From: Bacteroides sp. UBA7333 | Lineage (GTDB): Bacteria > Bacteroidota > Bacteroidia > Bacteroidales > Bacteroidaceae | NCBI GenBank assembly: GCA_002471195.1 | Contig: DKPN01000032.1 | Span: 1-64,000 of the forward strand | Direction of reading: 5' to 3' | DNA: 64,000 nucleotides | Shown: one piece after another, positions 1 to 7,669 of the stretch | Layout of the letters: each line of letters opens with the position of its first letter | How positions within the stretch are numbered: position 1 is the stretch's first letter | Made by a program: the position numbers and the translations under genes | The notes under the pieces: generated by a model | Seen by the model: only the letters and a program-made list of their open reading frames with translations | What the model was told of the DNA's origin: nothing | Database searches by the model: none

Positions 1-16
1 TGTTTTTATTATCCAT
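1..16 (-). CDS. possible 5' end of a further minus-strand gene (cut by window edge)
   Basis: An ATG read on the minus strand at 14-16 opens a frame (Met-Asp-Asn-Lys-Asn) that leaves the window after five codons. It follows the RuvC-like gene in the same direction, so it could be the next gene of the accessory unit. Nothing can be said about its product, and it may not be a gene. Confidence 0.25.
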
Positions 17-130
17 AATGATTTATTTAGTTAATGACACAAATATATGAAAATGTAAGTAATTATAATAATTCAATATGTTTTTTCTTGTATTGTTATA
101 AAATGTTTTTTGTGTAAGGTTATCACATTG

Positions 131-685
131 TTATGTAAGGTTGTTTATTATTTTTTTAACTGGGTGCTTTATTGTTATGTGCTTCTTTCTTAAATAGTAT
201 AACATTAAACCTATTGCATCTGCTTCATTGTCGTCTTTGGTCATGTATCCCAATAAATTAACGTGCTTAATCATTGCTCTTTTATGGTCTTCGTAGCCAT
301 CTTTGCGATATATGATTTGGCCCTTAAGTTCAAATTTATAATCGTTTTTACACAGAATGTTTTTAATGTCTTTGGGGGCTATAAAAATGGGTTCGCTTAA
401 ATACTCATCGTATTTGCAAATCATTTCTATTATTCCCTGATATTTAGCAAGTCTTTTAAATGTGTGTGTATTGTCGCCTAAATATATGTCCTCGGCTACG
501 ATTTCGCCTATATTGTATTTTTTAATTATTTCAGTTAGTATTTTATCTAATTCTATTAACGAATCTCCTACATCATTACTAAGCCTCCAATTACCACGCT
601 TAACTATCTGTTGTTTTTGGCTATTATATATTGCGTACCCTCCTTTTAATGCTGCGTCTATGCTTAAAATATTATTGTTATTCAT
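131..685 (-). CDS. RuvC-like Holliday junction resolvase, phage/mobile-element type
   Basis: 184 residues with the layout of RuvC-type crossover junction endonucleases (RNase H fold). An early Asp sits at the end of the first strand (ILSIDAALKGG, D10), a Glu lies in VAEDIY (E65), and an acidic cluster occurs near the C-terminus (DDNEADAIGL, 151-156) where the last metal-binding Asp is expected. Such proteins cut four-way DNA junctions. The short, divergent version is typical of phages and integrative elements rather than the chromosomal ruvC, and no ruvA or ruvB is nearby. It is the third minus-strand gene after two small DNA-binding proteins, and its DNA is very AT-rich, which suggests acquired DNA. 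A non-catalytic relative is possible, but the catalytic residues appear intact. Confidence 0.72.
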   Translation of the reverse strand: MNNNNILSIDAALKGGYAIYNSQKQQIVKRGNWRLSNDVGDSLIELDKILTEIIKKYNIGEIVAEDIYLGDNTHTFKRLAKYQGIIEMICKYDEYLSEPIFIAPKDIKNILCKNDYKFELKGQIIYRKDGYEDHKRAMIKHVNLLGYMTKDDNEADAIGLMLYYLRKKHITIKHPVKKIINNLT

Positions 686-787
686 TATTGTATTTATATA
701 ATCTTAATTACTTTAATAGGGTGTATTACTGAATAAGTCTTAAACCCTCTGTTTATGGACTATGTATATAATTCAATTGAATAAAAA

Positions 788-870
788 GTGTATCCTTCTA
801 AGTGGGTGCGATTTTACTTAAAAGTGTACCCTTCTAAGTGGGTGCAGTGTGTACCCTTCTAAGTGGGTAC
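788..870. repeat. three iteron-like 22-bp repeats
   Basis: Copies lie at 788-809, 824-845 and 849-870, each reading close to GTGTACCCTTCTAAGTGGGT plus two bases. Only one or two positions differ between copies. The third copy carries perfect GTACCC/GGGTAC arms around an 8-bp centre; the other two have degenerate arms. Starts are 36 and 25 bp apart, so this is not a simple tandem array. The second copy contains the stop codon of the winged-helix gene and the third encodes part of its C-terminus. Repeated protein-binding sites beside a winged-helix gene resemble plasmid or phage iterons, but this is inference. Confidence 0.7.
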
Positions 871-1337
871 GTTTTTTTCCATATTTCTGCATTATCGTAT
901 GTTGCTCCTTTGGGTGTTAGGGGTTCTTTGTCATGGTCATCTTTTTGCTTTGTCTTTTTTTTGGGGGGTGAAGGTTTGTTTTTATGTTCAAGAATTAATT
1001 TTGCAACTCGCTTAAAATTGGGTGTAAATTCCGTATTTTTTGTACTGCTGTTAACTTCAATCCAATTACCCTTTTTTAATAAGGCTATTTCTCGTTGCAG
1101 TTGTTTGAGGCTAATACAAATCTCTTCTGCTAATTTTCTATAACTTATTTGAAAACCAACTTCAACCCCTTTTAACCTGCTTAGATAAACGGCCTCAGAA
1201 TAGATAGTTATAAAAACTGTTAATGTGTAGGTATGTGCGATACCACACTCTTTAAAAGCGTGTAGTATTGCAACATTAAGATAGCGATATAAGGCGGTGT
1301 ACCTATTGCATAAAGGGCTTACTTCATCTTTAGACAT
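834..1337 (-). CDS. winged-helix DNA-binding protein, possible replication initiator
   Basis: 167 residues, not recognised as a named family. A winged-helix-like stretch occupies about residues 64-97 (ISYRKLAEEICISLKQLQRE, then a K-rich turn and WIEV), and a Lys/Pro-rich basic tail occupies about 115-140. Its ATG overlaps the stop of the upstream 106-residue gene by 8 bp, so the two are probably translationally coupled. Its 3' end runs into iteron-like repeats. Small wHTH proteins beside direct repeats are typical of Rep proteins or regulators of plasmids, phages and conjugative elements. A transcriptional regulator is an equal alternative. Confidence 0.55.
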   Translation of the reverse strand: MSKDEVSPLCNRYTALYRYLNVAILHAFKECGIAHTYTLTVFITIYSEAVYLSRLKGVEVGFQISYRKLAEEICISLKQLQREIALLKKGNWIEVNSSTKNTEFTPNFKRVAKLILEHKNKPSPPKKKTKQKDDHDKEPLTPKGATYDNAEIWKKTYPLRRVHTAPT

Positions 1338-1650
1338 ACATTTCTTTCTTAATCTTCTCTAACACTTGTTTGAGATAGACATCATTTAGCCAATTATCAG
1401 TTATTTCATTATTGATAATTATTTCACGTTTGCAAAAGCCTATATCCTTTATTTCAAGACAACCCATTGATGAGAATATATGCATAAAACGACATACATT
1501 ACTGTGGTTCATCTTTTTGTATTTGTTGGCTATTTCTCTGTAACTGTCTGTTACCTGGTTTGGGTACTTTCTTTTTAGCCATACTAAGAACTTGCGTTGT
1601 TTGTTAGTTAGTTCAAATCTTTTGTTAGTTGGTTCTACTCTTTTGTTCAT
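1330..1650 (-). CDS. small helix-turn-helix protein with N-terminal heptad repeat
   Basis: 106 residues, basic, no confident family. The N-terminus is a tandem heptapeptide (NKRVEPT, NKRFELT, NKQ) encoded by a 21-bp direct repeat. Residues 34-66 (SYREIANKYKKMNHSNVCRF, then an MGCLEI wing) look like a helix-turn-helix. It is the first gene of the minus-strand accessory unit and overlaps the next start by 8 bp. It could be a regulator or replication accessory protein. Repeat-coded N-termini of this kind can change length by slippage. Confidence 0.55.
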   Translation of the reverse strand: MNKRVEPTNKRFELTNKQRKFLVWLKRKYPNQVTDSYREIANKYKKMNHSNVCRFMHIFSSMGCLEIKDIGFCKREIIINNEITDNWLNDVYLKQVLEKIKKEMYV

Positions 1651-2441
1651 TTCTTATAAATTTTAAATTAATATTATTCCCTTTTGGGCTTATTACACAG
1701 TAATAGGGCTAAAGAGGTGTGTTAGGTTTAAAATAAATAGTACATCTTATATACTATGCCAGCTTTGAAGACATAAGAATATAAAACATAACAAATTGCT
1801 GAAATGCCTTTGTGTAGGGGCTTTCAGTAACATGGGGTTAATAAAATAATGACTGTAAAACCTGTATTTTAGGTTCTTTTTTTCAATTGACGAGAGTTTA
1901 ACGGCTTTTTATATATATGTTATCCGTTATTTGGGGTAATTTTGTTTACTGTTTTCTATGATTTTGGGCTGTAAATATATAAAAAAAGTTAGAAGTGTAG
2001 TATATTTTGATGTATTAAAATGGGTGTGTTTTTTCTTTAGAAGTGTAGTATATTTTGATGTGTTGAAAATCGACTGTTTAAAGTTTATGACTGGGCAATT
2101 ATTATGCAGCTGGATAGATGTAAAAAATACTCGCTAAGCCTCAAAAACGAGATTGAAAAAAATAGCCTTTAATTACATATGGTTTCCGTACCAAAGAGCA
2201 TACCCACCCCTTTATTTTTTTATTACATTGACTTAATCATTCAGGGTATATTTATTTGATACTATTAAATGTGTATATAGAATTAAGTCTGTGCAGTTGA
2301 ACTGCTTATATGGGTGGTATGTTTTGATTTATAGAAAATAAGTTGAAAAGTTGTGTCTGGGGTAAAAATCGTTATAATTATCTAAAATACATATTATTGT
2401 CGAAAAATATGTCTGGTGGTTTAGATGTATTAAAATATTAT
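1651..2441. other. gene-poor accessory stretch
   Basis: About 0.8 kb with no credible ORF on either strand. It holds a weak hairpin plus U-run on the plus strand (AACCT/AGGTT at 1859-1875, then seven T), a 32-bp direct repeat (1989-2068) and a 13-bp palindrome, GCAGTT-G-AACTGC, at 2293-2305. It is strongly AT-rich and may be decayed mobile DNA or a replication/transfer region. Confidence 0.5.
1989..2068. repeat. direct repeat of 32 bp, two copies 48 bp apart
   Basis: Copies at 1989-2020 and 2037-2068 share TTAGAAGTGTAGTATATTTT followed by GATGT and an A-rich tail, with two mismatches. A partial third match (GATGTATTAAAAT) lies at about 2423. Function unknown; such pairs occur as binding sites or as remnants of duplicated DNA. 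Confidence 0.7.
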
Positions 2442-2522
2442 TTATATTTGACAATAGAAACAACGTTGCTTTGTAACGATTTTATTTGACTGTGGCAGTA
2501 AATTTGTGCAGTTATATTTATA

Positions 2523-2630
2523 ATATATTTGTAACGCTCTGAAAATAAGCGTTATATGAAAATTTAGGTGTATCCTCGTCGGAGGTACAAAAGAGTTTTG
2601 TAATTGCCCGATTACAAAACTCTTTTTTAT
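2523..2630 (+). ncRNA. candidate small RNA with its own promoter and terminator
   Basis: A Bacteroidota -7 box, TATATTTG, lies at 2523-2530. Downstream are a small hairpin (CCTC/GAGG within 2571-2588) and a perfect 16-bp stem (2589-2604 with 2611-2626, loop TGCCCG) followed by a T run. A further 7-bp stem, TAACGCT/AGCGTTA, spans 2531-2553 around the expected start site. No plus-strand gene precedes the terminator, so the predicted product is a free RNA of about 90-100 nt. A TTTG lies 16 bp upstream of the -7 box, closer than the usual 19-21. The RNA is inferred, not recognised as a known family. Confidence 0.45.
2589..2630 (+). terminator. strong intrinsic terminator with no gene upstream
   Basis: Perfect 16-bp inverted repeat AAAAGAGTTTTGTAAT/ATTACAAAACTCTTTT with a 6-nt loop, running into TTATTT on the plus strand. 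It ends no visible coding gene. Confidence 0.85.
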
Positions 2631-2689
2631 TTCCTTATTATTAATTAATGTAACAATACTGCGAAATATTCCTGTGCATTTTACCCTAA

Positions 2690-2755
2690 ATAATAACATC
2701 GTGCTAACTCCGCATACTTACCGTGGTAGTTGTATTGATTTACCCCGGTAAATGA
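2690..2755 (-). repeat. array of three degenerate 22-bp tandem repeats (family A)
   Basis: Read on the minus strand, three consecutive 22-bp units (2755-2734, 2733-2712, 2711-2690) contain TTTACCGGGGTAAATCA, CTACCACGGTAAG and GGAGTTAGCACG in the same register. They match the units at 20453-20518 and 38317-38382. Confidence 0.6.
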
Positions 2756-2826
2756 CTAGAGCTACCAACTCCTTTCCATAAGAGTAAACTAATGAGAAAT
2801 GTGCCTATGCACTTGGAGGATGAAAT

Positions 2827-2866
2827 ATGCCCCGAAACAGAGTGGACTATCTCTATTTCGGGGCAT
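2827..2866 (-). terminator. hairpin downstream of the HIT gene
   Basis: ATGCCCCGAAA (2827-2837) pairs perfectly with TTTCGGGGCAT (2856-2866), and AGAG/CTCT extends the stem after one mismatch. It lies 60 bp past the HIT stop on the minus strand. The following U run is weak. Confidence 0.65.
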
Positions 2867-2927
2867 TTGTAGATGGTGTCAGAAGAATGTTTTTTAGATG
2901 GACATATATATAATGTCTATCAGCGTT

Positions 2928-3335
2928 TTATGAGTTGCCTTTTTCCCAAGCCTCGTTAATGTTTTTGGCAATCTCTTGAAACTCCTCGGTAGTGAGTTTT
3001 AATTTTGGATTAGAGATGATCATATCCGACTCTTTATTGATAGGGATAAGATGAATGTGAGCGTGAGGTACCTCCATTCCCATAACAGCTACTCCAACAC
3101 GTTTGCATGGAATTGCTGTTTCGATGGCTTTTGCTACTGATTTGGCAAAAATCATCATTTCGCCTAAATCTTGGTCGGCAATGTCGAATATATAATCAAC
3201 TTCTTGTTTTGGAATGACCAGCGTGTGTCCTTTAACAAGAGGATTAATGTCTAGAAAGGCGAAAAAACGATCGTTCTCGGCTATTTTATAGCAAGGTATT
3301 TCGCCATTAATGATTTTTGTAAAGATGGTTGCCAT
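2928..3335 (-). CDS. HIT family hydrolase
   Basis: 135 residues covering the whole histidine-triad domain, with the signature HAHIHLIP at 91-98 (His91, 93 and 95; the middle His is the nucleophile in this family). These proteins hydrolyse purine nucleotide-phosphoramidates or dinucleoside polyphosphates in the cytosol. The exact substrate is not evident. The start MATIFTKIINGEIPCYKI is typical of bacterial Hint-like proteins. It lies 65 bp behind greA, separated by a terminator-like hairpin, so it gets reduced read-through or has its own weak promoter. Confidence 0.92.
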   Translation of the reverse strand: MATIFTKIINGEIPCYKIAENDRFFAFLDINPLVKGHTLVIPKQEVDYIFDIADQDLGEMMIFAKSVAKAIETAIPCKRVGVAVMGMEVPHAHIHLIPINKESDMIISNPKLKLTTEEFQEIAKNINEAWEKGNS

Positions 3336-3353
3336 ATCGGTTGATTTGGTTTA

Positions 3354-3394
3354 TAAAAAAGAAAGGCAAATCTTCAATAATAGAAGATTTGCCT
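3354..3394 (-). terminator. greA terminator
   Basis: AGGCAAATCTTC/GAAGATTTGCCT (12-bp perfect stem, 7-nt loop) directly after the greA stop, followed on the minus strand by TTCTTTTTTAT. Confidence 0.85.
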
Positions 3395-3400
3395 ATAGAG

Positions 3401-3865
3401 TTAAATAGAAATGTTTACCACTTCCAGTTGTATTTGACCTTGTGGTACGGTGATTTCTGCTACGTCTCCCACCTTTTTGCCTAGTAGTCCTTGTGCAATA
3501 GGTGTGTTTACAGAAATTTTACCTTCCTTCAAGTTTGCTTCGCTTTCAGAAACAATGGTATAAATCATTTTCATTCCATTTTTTACGTTCTTAAGCTCTA
3601 CCTTATTTAAAATTTGTACCGAATCGGTTTTTAATTTTGATTCGTCGATGATTTTTGCTTCTGCGATAATTGCTTTTAATTTACCAATTCTCATTTCGAG
3701 CATGCCTTGTGCCTCTTTTGCTGCATCGTATTCTGCATTTTCAGATAAATCACCTTTGTCGCGTGCTTCGGCTATAGCAGCAGAAATCTTAGGGCGTTCC
3801 ACCGTTTCGAGTTCCTTTAAATCTGCCATCAGTTTTTTATAGCCTTCTTCTGACATGTAAGCCAT
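3401..3865 (-). CDS. greA: transcription elongation factor GreA
   Basis: 154 residues, full length. The N-terminal coiled coil (about 1-75, with the conserved DLSENAEYDAAKEAQ) carries the acidic tip that enters the RNA polymerase secondary channel and stimulates cleavage of backtracked RNA. The C-terminal FKBP-like domain (about 80-154) ends in the usual PIAQGLLGKKVGD region. The start is preceded by AAGGAGG, an unusually good Shine-Dalgarno for this phylum. A -7 box at 3972-3979 and a hairpin with a U run lie in the leader, suggesting attenuation. Confidence 0.97.
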   Translation of the reverse strand: MAYMSEEGYKKLMADLKELETVERPKISAAIAEARDKGDLSENAEYDAAKEAQGMLEMRIGKLKAIIAEAKIIDESKLKTDSVQILNKVELKNVKNGMKMIYTIVSESEANLKEGKISVNTPIAQGLLGKKVGDVAEITVPQGQIQLEVVNISI

Positions 3866-3911
3866 AATAGTCCTCCTTATATTAAATTTTTAATTAATGT
3901 AAATGGTATAT

Positions 3912-3947
3912 AAAATAAAAAGAATTCCAACACTCTGCATGCTGGAA
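3912..3947 (-). promoter_or_regulatory. terminator-like hairpin in the greA leader (possible attenuator)
   Basis: On the minus strand TTCCAGCA/TGTTGGAA (plus 3947-3925) forms an 8-bp stem with one G-U pair and is followed by TTCTTTTTATTTTA. It sits between the likely greA promoter (3972-3979) and the greA start at 3865. It could instead terminate the upstream lipoprotein gene. Confidence 0.5.
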
Positions 3948-3971
3948 CCCTCCTGTTACTATTTTATATTG

Positions 3972-3979
3972 CAAATATA
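3972..3979 (-). promoter_or_regulatory. greA promoter -7 box
   Basis: TATATTTG on the minus strand, with a TTG about 20 bp upstream, fits the Bacteroidota TTTG-N19..21-TAnnTTTG pattern. The predicted leader to the greA start is about 100 nt. Confidence 0.6.
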
Positions 3980-4047
3980 GTTTTTAATTTATTAATAAAC
4001 AACTATTGCATGATGCTTTTCAACATATAATTTTTTTGTAAGCTATT

Positions 4048-5199
4048 TTACAGCAATGATTTAATTGCTTGATCAATATCTTTAATCTCTTCGTCGCGCA
4101 ACTTCAACTCATTATTGCGGTTAATTAAAAAGAAACTTGGTACCTGTTTGATATTGTATAGCATGGCGTTTGTTGAGTAAATGCCATTTTGATCGTGAAC
4201 GCTTACCCAAGGTGAATTGATAGCCGATGTCTTCCAAAAATGTTCGTCGGCATCGAGTGATACTTGATATATTTCTAAACCTTGTGCTGCATATTTATTG
4301 TATAGATCTTTCAGCATTAAGTTGTGAGCAGCTCCTTGTTGGGTTTGAAATATGGTGAAGTCGAGCAGTACGACCTTTCCTTTTAAATCGGAAAGTTTTT
4401 GATAGTTGCCTTTCGCATCGCGCAAGTTGATATCGATTACACCTATTTCGTTTACTTTATCTTCGGGCACCTCAACTGGTTTAACATCTCGGTTGCGTGT
4501 GTTTTGCATTCCTTTGATCGCAATGTTGTAGAGGTTTTTCGAACGCAACGCATGCGGATAGTTGTGGTTTAAACTGGTAGCAACTGCTGCAAAGCATTTG
4601 TTATCATCTTTGCTATTGAATGGGTCGAAAATAAGGTAGTTGTTTGCTTTTTGGAAGAGTGCAAAATAAGCCGATGCGCTTTGTGGAGCTGTAAAGATAT
4701 AATTCATCTTCACATCATCTTTATAGTTTTTAATCAATGCTTCCAGTCGGTCTTCAAATATTGAATAGGGTAGTTGATTGCTGCGTAGAGCCGCTTGCAA
4801 TATGTTTATATTCGACTGCAACTCCATTTGTTTAAGTGTTAGCTCTTTGATTTTTTCGCTGTTTTCAGAACCATATATATTGTATGCTGTCGACATTTCG
4901 GCATAAGGCGCATCAATGGTAATGGTTTCGGTGGAGTCGATTGAGAAATTAATCACTTTATCGTCAAGTCTCAGGCGATAAAAATCGGGCGATTCAGGCT
5001 GTTGGCCTTTGAAGGTGAATGAGCCTTTGTCGTTTAATTTTATTGAATCTAGTATTTGGATGCCGTCAAGGCGTGATGCTTCAAAATAAAGTGTCTTGTC
5101 TTTTGCATCGTTAATATTTCCTTCGACTGTGAATTTGGGGGCTGTGCTACAGCTTCCTAATGCCACAACAAGTAGAGCTGCCGATAATATTTTTTTCAT
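4048..5199 (-). CDS. DUF4369/thioredoxin-fold lipoprotein lacking the CXXC pair
   Basis: 383 residues. A lipoprotein signal (LVVALGSCS, acylated Cys at about 17) places it in an outer or periplasmic-facing membrane. Residues about 23-105 form a DUF4369 domain (TVEGNINDAKDKTLYFEAS). The C-terminal 140 residues are an AhpC/TSA-thioredoxin fold (GKVVLLDFTIFQTQQGAAH, then QVPSFFLINRN with the cis-Pro). The redox pair normally found after LLDF-W/F is absent, and the fold region has no Cys. It is therefore unlikely to be a disulfide exchanger and may be a binding or scaffold relative. It is divergent from pnp, with a TATATTTG box at 5224-5231 on its strand. Confidence 0.88.
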   Translation of the reverse strand: MKKILSAALLVVALGSCSTAPKFTVEGNINDAKDKTLYFEASRLDGIQILDSIKLNDKGSFTFKGQQPESPDFYRLRLDDKVINFSIDSTETITIDAPYAEMSTAYNIYGSENSEKIKELTLKQMELQSNINILQAALRSNQLPYSIFEDRLEALIKNYKDDVKMNYIFTAPQSASAYFALFQKANNYLIFDPFNSKDDNKCFAAVATSLNHNYPHALRSKNLYNIAIKGMQNTRNRDVKPVEVPEDKVNEIGVIDINLRDAKGNYQKLSDLKGKVVLLDFTIFQTQQGAAHNLMLKDLYNKYAAQGLEIYQVSLDADEHFWKTSAINSPWVSVHDQNGIYSTNAMLYNIKQVPSFFLINRNNELKLRDEEIKDIDQAIKSLL

Positions 5200-5223
5200 T
5201 ATAAAAGTGTGTTATTTCTATTG

Positions 5224-5231
5224 CAAATATA
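5224..5231 (-). promoter_or_regulatory. -7 box for the thioredoxin-fold lipoprotein
   Basis: TATATTTG on the minus strand, 25 bp before the start at 5199. Confidence 0.55.
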
Positions 5232-5347
5232 ATTGTTTTAGAAATTAGACAAAGCATTTTGTTATTTTCTTGCCCTTATTTTGTGTAAAAAAAGAATTTG
5301 CGCTAATATTTTCGCTCATTTCCACCATATTACAATAATATATTATG

Positions 5348-5355
5348 TATATTTG
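5348..5355 (+). promoter_or_regulatory. pnp promoter -7 box
   Basis: TATATTTG about 38 bp before the chosen pnp start. No convincing TTTG is seen at the -33 distance. Confidence 0.5.
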
Positions 5356-5393
5356 CCTAATTTTTGAAAGAAATTATTGAAAAAACAATTTTT

Positions 5394-7523
5394 ATGATTA
5401 ATCCAATCGTTAAAACAATCGAGTTGAGTGATGGCAGAACCATTACACTCGAGACGGGAAAGTTGGCAAAACAGGCAGATGGTTCTGTTATGCTTCGCAT
5501 GGGAAAAACCATGTTGCTTGCAACTGTTTGTGCCGCGAAAGATGCAGTTCCCGGTACTGATTTTATGCCATTGCAGGTAGAGTATAAAGAAAAATTTGCC
5601 GCAATGGGTCGTTTCCCCGGAGGTTTCACAAAACGTGAAGGTAGAGCTTCGGATAATGAAATCCTAACTTGCCGTTTAGTAGACCGCGCTTTGCGCCCAC
5701 TATTTCCAGATAATTATCATGCAGAAGTATTTGTAAATATCATTCTTTTCTCTGCCGATGGCGTTGATATGCCTGATGCATTGGCTGGTTTGGCTGCATC
5801 TGCAGCACTTGCTGTATCTGATATTCCATTCAACGGACCTATTTCAGAAGTTCGTGTTGCTCGTATCGATGGTCAATTCGTAGTGAATCCTACTTTCGAA
5901 CAATTCGAAAAAGCTGACATGGATATCATGGTAGCCGCTACCTACGATAATATCATGATGGTAGAGGGTGAAATGAGCGAAGTTTCGGAAACTGATTTGT
6001 TGAATGCAATGAAGTTTGCTCACGAAGAAATTAAAAAGCAATGTAAAGCTCAAATGGAGTTGACCGAAATGGTAGGTAAAACGGTAAAACGTGCTTACGA
6101 TCATGAGGTAAACGACGAAGAACTTCGCAAAGCTGTACACGAAGCATGTTATGCTAAAGCTTATGCGGTAGCCGCATCGGGCAACAACGACAAACATGGT
6201 CGTATGGAAGCATTCGAAGCTATCGTTGACGAGTACAAAGCAACACTTCCTGAAGATGTTTTGGAAGAAAAAGAATCGCTGATTGACCGTTACTATCACG
6301 ATGTAGAAAAAGAAGCTATGCGTCGTTGCATTCTTGATGAAGGCAAACGTTTGGATGGCCGTACTACTACCGAAATTCGTCCTATCTGGAGTGAAATTGA
6401 CTATCTTCCGGGTGCACACGGATCGGCTGTATTTACACGTGGCGAAACTCAATCATTGACTACCGTTACTTTAGGTACTAAATTAGATGAGAAAACGATT
6501 GATGATGTATTAAATCATGGTAAAGAGCGTTTCTTATTACACTATAACTTCCCTCCATTCTCAACCGGTGAAGCTCGTCCACAACGTGGCGTAGGTCGTC
6601 GTGAAATTGGTCATGGTAACTTGGCGTGGAGAGCATTGAAAGGTGTAATTCCTGCTGCTTGTCCATATGTGATTCGTGTCGTTTCTGATATCCTTGAATC
6701 AAATGGTTCTTCTTCTATGGCTACAGTATGTGCAGGTACGCTTGCATTGATGGACGCAGGTGTGAAGATTTCTAAACCGGTATCGGGTATCGCTATGGGA
6801 TTGATTAAAAATGCAGGTGAAGATAAATTTGCTGTGCTTTCTGATATTCTTGGCGATGAAGACCACTTAGGAGATATGGACTTTAAAGTAACAGGTACTA
6901 AAGATGGTATTACTGCTACTCAAATGGATATTAAAGTGGATGGCTTATCATACGATATCCTTGAACGTGCATTAAACCAAGCGCGCGAAGGCCGTATGCA
7001 TATCTTAGGTAAATTGACTGAAACAATTGCTGAGCCTCGTGCCGACTTGAAAGATCATGCTCCACGCATCGAAACAATGATTATTCCTAAAGAATTCATT
7101 GGTGCTGTAATCGGCCCTGGTGGTAAAATTATTCAAGGAATGCAAGAAGAAACAGGTGCTACAATTACTATCGAAGAAGTTGATGGTGCAGGTCGTATCG
7201 AAGTTTCGGGCACAAACAAAAAATCGATTGAAGATGCTATGCGCCTAATTAAAGGTATTGTTGCTGTTCCTGAAGTAGGTGAAGTGTATAAAGGTAAAGT
7301 TCGTTCGATTATGCCTTATGGTGCATTTGTTGAATTCCTTCCTGGAAAAGATGGTTTGCTACATATTTCTGAAATAGACTGGAAACGTCTTGAAAAAGTT
7401 GAAGATGCCGGAATTAAAGAAGGTGATGAGATTGAAGTGAAGTTGATGGATGTTGATCCAAAAACAGGAAAATTCAAACTTTCTCGCAAAGTTTTACTTC
7501 CAAAACCTGAAAAAACAAACTAA
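5394..7523 (+). CDS. pnp: polyribonucleotide nucleotidyltransferase (PNPase)
   Basis: 709 residues from the ATG at 5394; the frame is open back to a TTG at 5364, but [22 protein letters not shown] is the conserved Bacteroidales N-terminus. It carries out phosphorolytic 3'-5' RNA decay and can add tails. Order of domains: RNase PH 1, helical linker, RNase PH 2 (about 315-540, [16 protein letters not shown] near its end), KH (about 560-620, [16 protein letters not shown]) and S1 (about 630-700, [18 protein letters not shown]). It is monocistronic, closed by the hairpin at 7562-7596. Confidence 0.98.
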   Translation: MINPIVKTIELSDGRTITLETGKLAKQADGSVMLRMGKTMLLATVCAAKDAVPGTDFMPLQVEYKEKFAAMGRFPGGFTKREGRASDNEILTCRLVDRALRPLFPDNYHAEVFVNIILFSADGVDMPDALAGLAASAALAVSDIPFNGPISEVRVARIDGQFVVNPTFEQFEKADMDIMVAATYDNIMMVEGEMSEVSETDLLNAMKFAHEEIKKQCKAQMELTEMVGKTVKRAYDHEVNDEELRKAVHEACYAKAYAVAASGNNDKHGRMEAFEAIVDEYKATLPEDVLEEKESLIDRYYHDVEKEAMRRCILDEGKRLDGRTTTEIRPIWSEIDYLPGAHGSAVFTRGETQSLTTVTLGTKLDEKTIDDVLNHGKERFLLHYNFPPFSTGEARPQRGVGRREIGHGNLAWRALKGVIPAACPYVIRVVSDILESNGSSSMATVCAGTLALMDAGVKISKPVSGIAMGLIKNAGEDKFAVLSDILGDEDHLGDMDFKVTGTKDGITATQMDIKVDGLSYDILERALNQAREGRMHILGKLTETIAEPRADLKDHAPRIETMIIPKEFIGAVIGPGGKIIQGMQEETGATITIEEVDGAGRIEVSGTNKKSIEDAMRLIKGIVAVPEVGEVYKGKVRSIMPYGAFVEFLPGKDGLLHISEIDWKRLEKVEDAGIKEGDEIEVKLMDVDPKTGKFKLSRKVLLPKPEKTN

Positions 7524-7561
7524 TATTAAGTATTCGATAGAATCTTAATAATTGTATATAT

Positions 7562-7596
7562 AAAACTCCTCAAGTTACTTTGAGGAGTTTTTTTTT
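7562..7596 (+). terminator. pnp terminator
   Basis: AAAACTCCTCAA/TTGAGGAGTTTT, 12-bp perfect stem with 6-nt loop and a run of T. Confidence 0.92.
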
Positions 7597-7669
7597 AGTA
7601 AATATTTTGTAATATGGAAAATTATGTTTTGTTTTGCTAATATAAACTAATACCTATAAACACGAATAA

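Noticed and set aside
788..870. CRISPR array
   Set aside because: Only three copies with uneven spacing (14 and 3 bp between copies), and no cas genes.
1859..1883. plus-strand terminator ending another small RNA
   Set aside because: The stem is only 5 bp and no promoter box is evident upstream.
2442..2699. 85-residue minus-strand ORF
   Set aside because: It spans the perfect terminator and part of the 22-bp repeat array; composition and content look like chance translation.
5844..6452. 202-residue minus-strand ORF inside pnp
   Set aside because: Antisense shadow of a highly conserved gene; no domain and odd composition rich in Phe and His.
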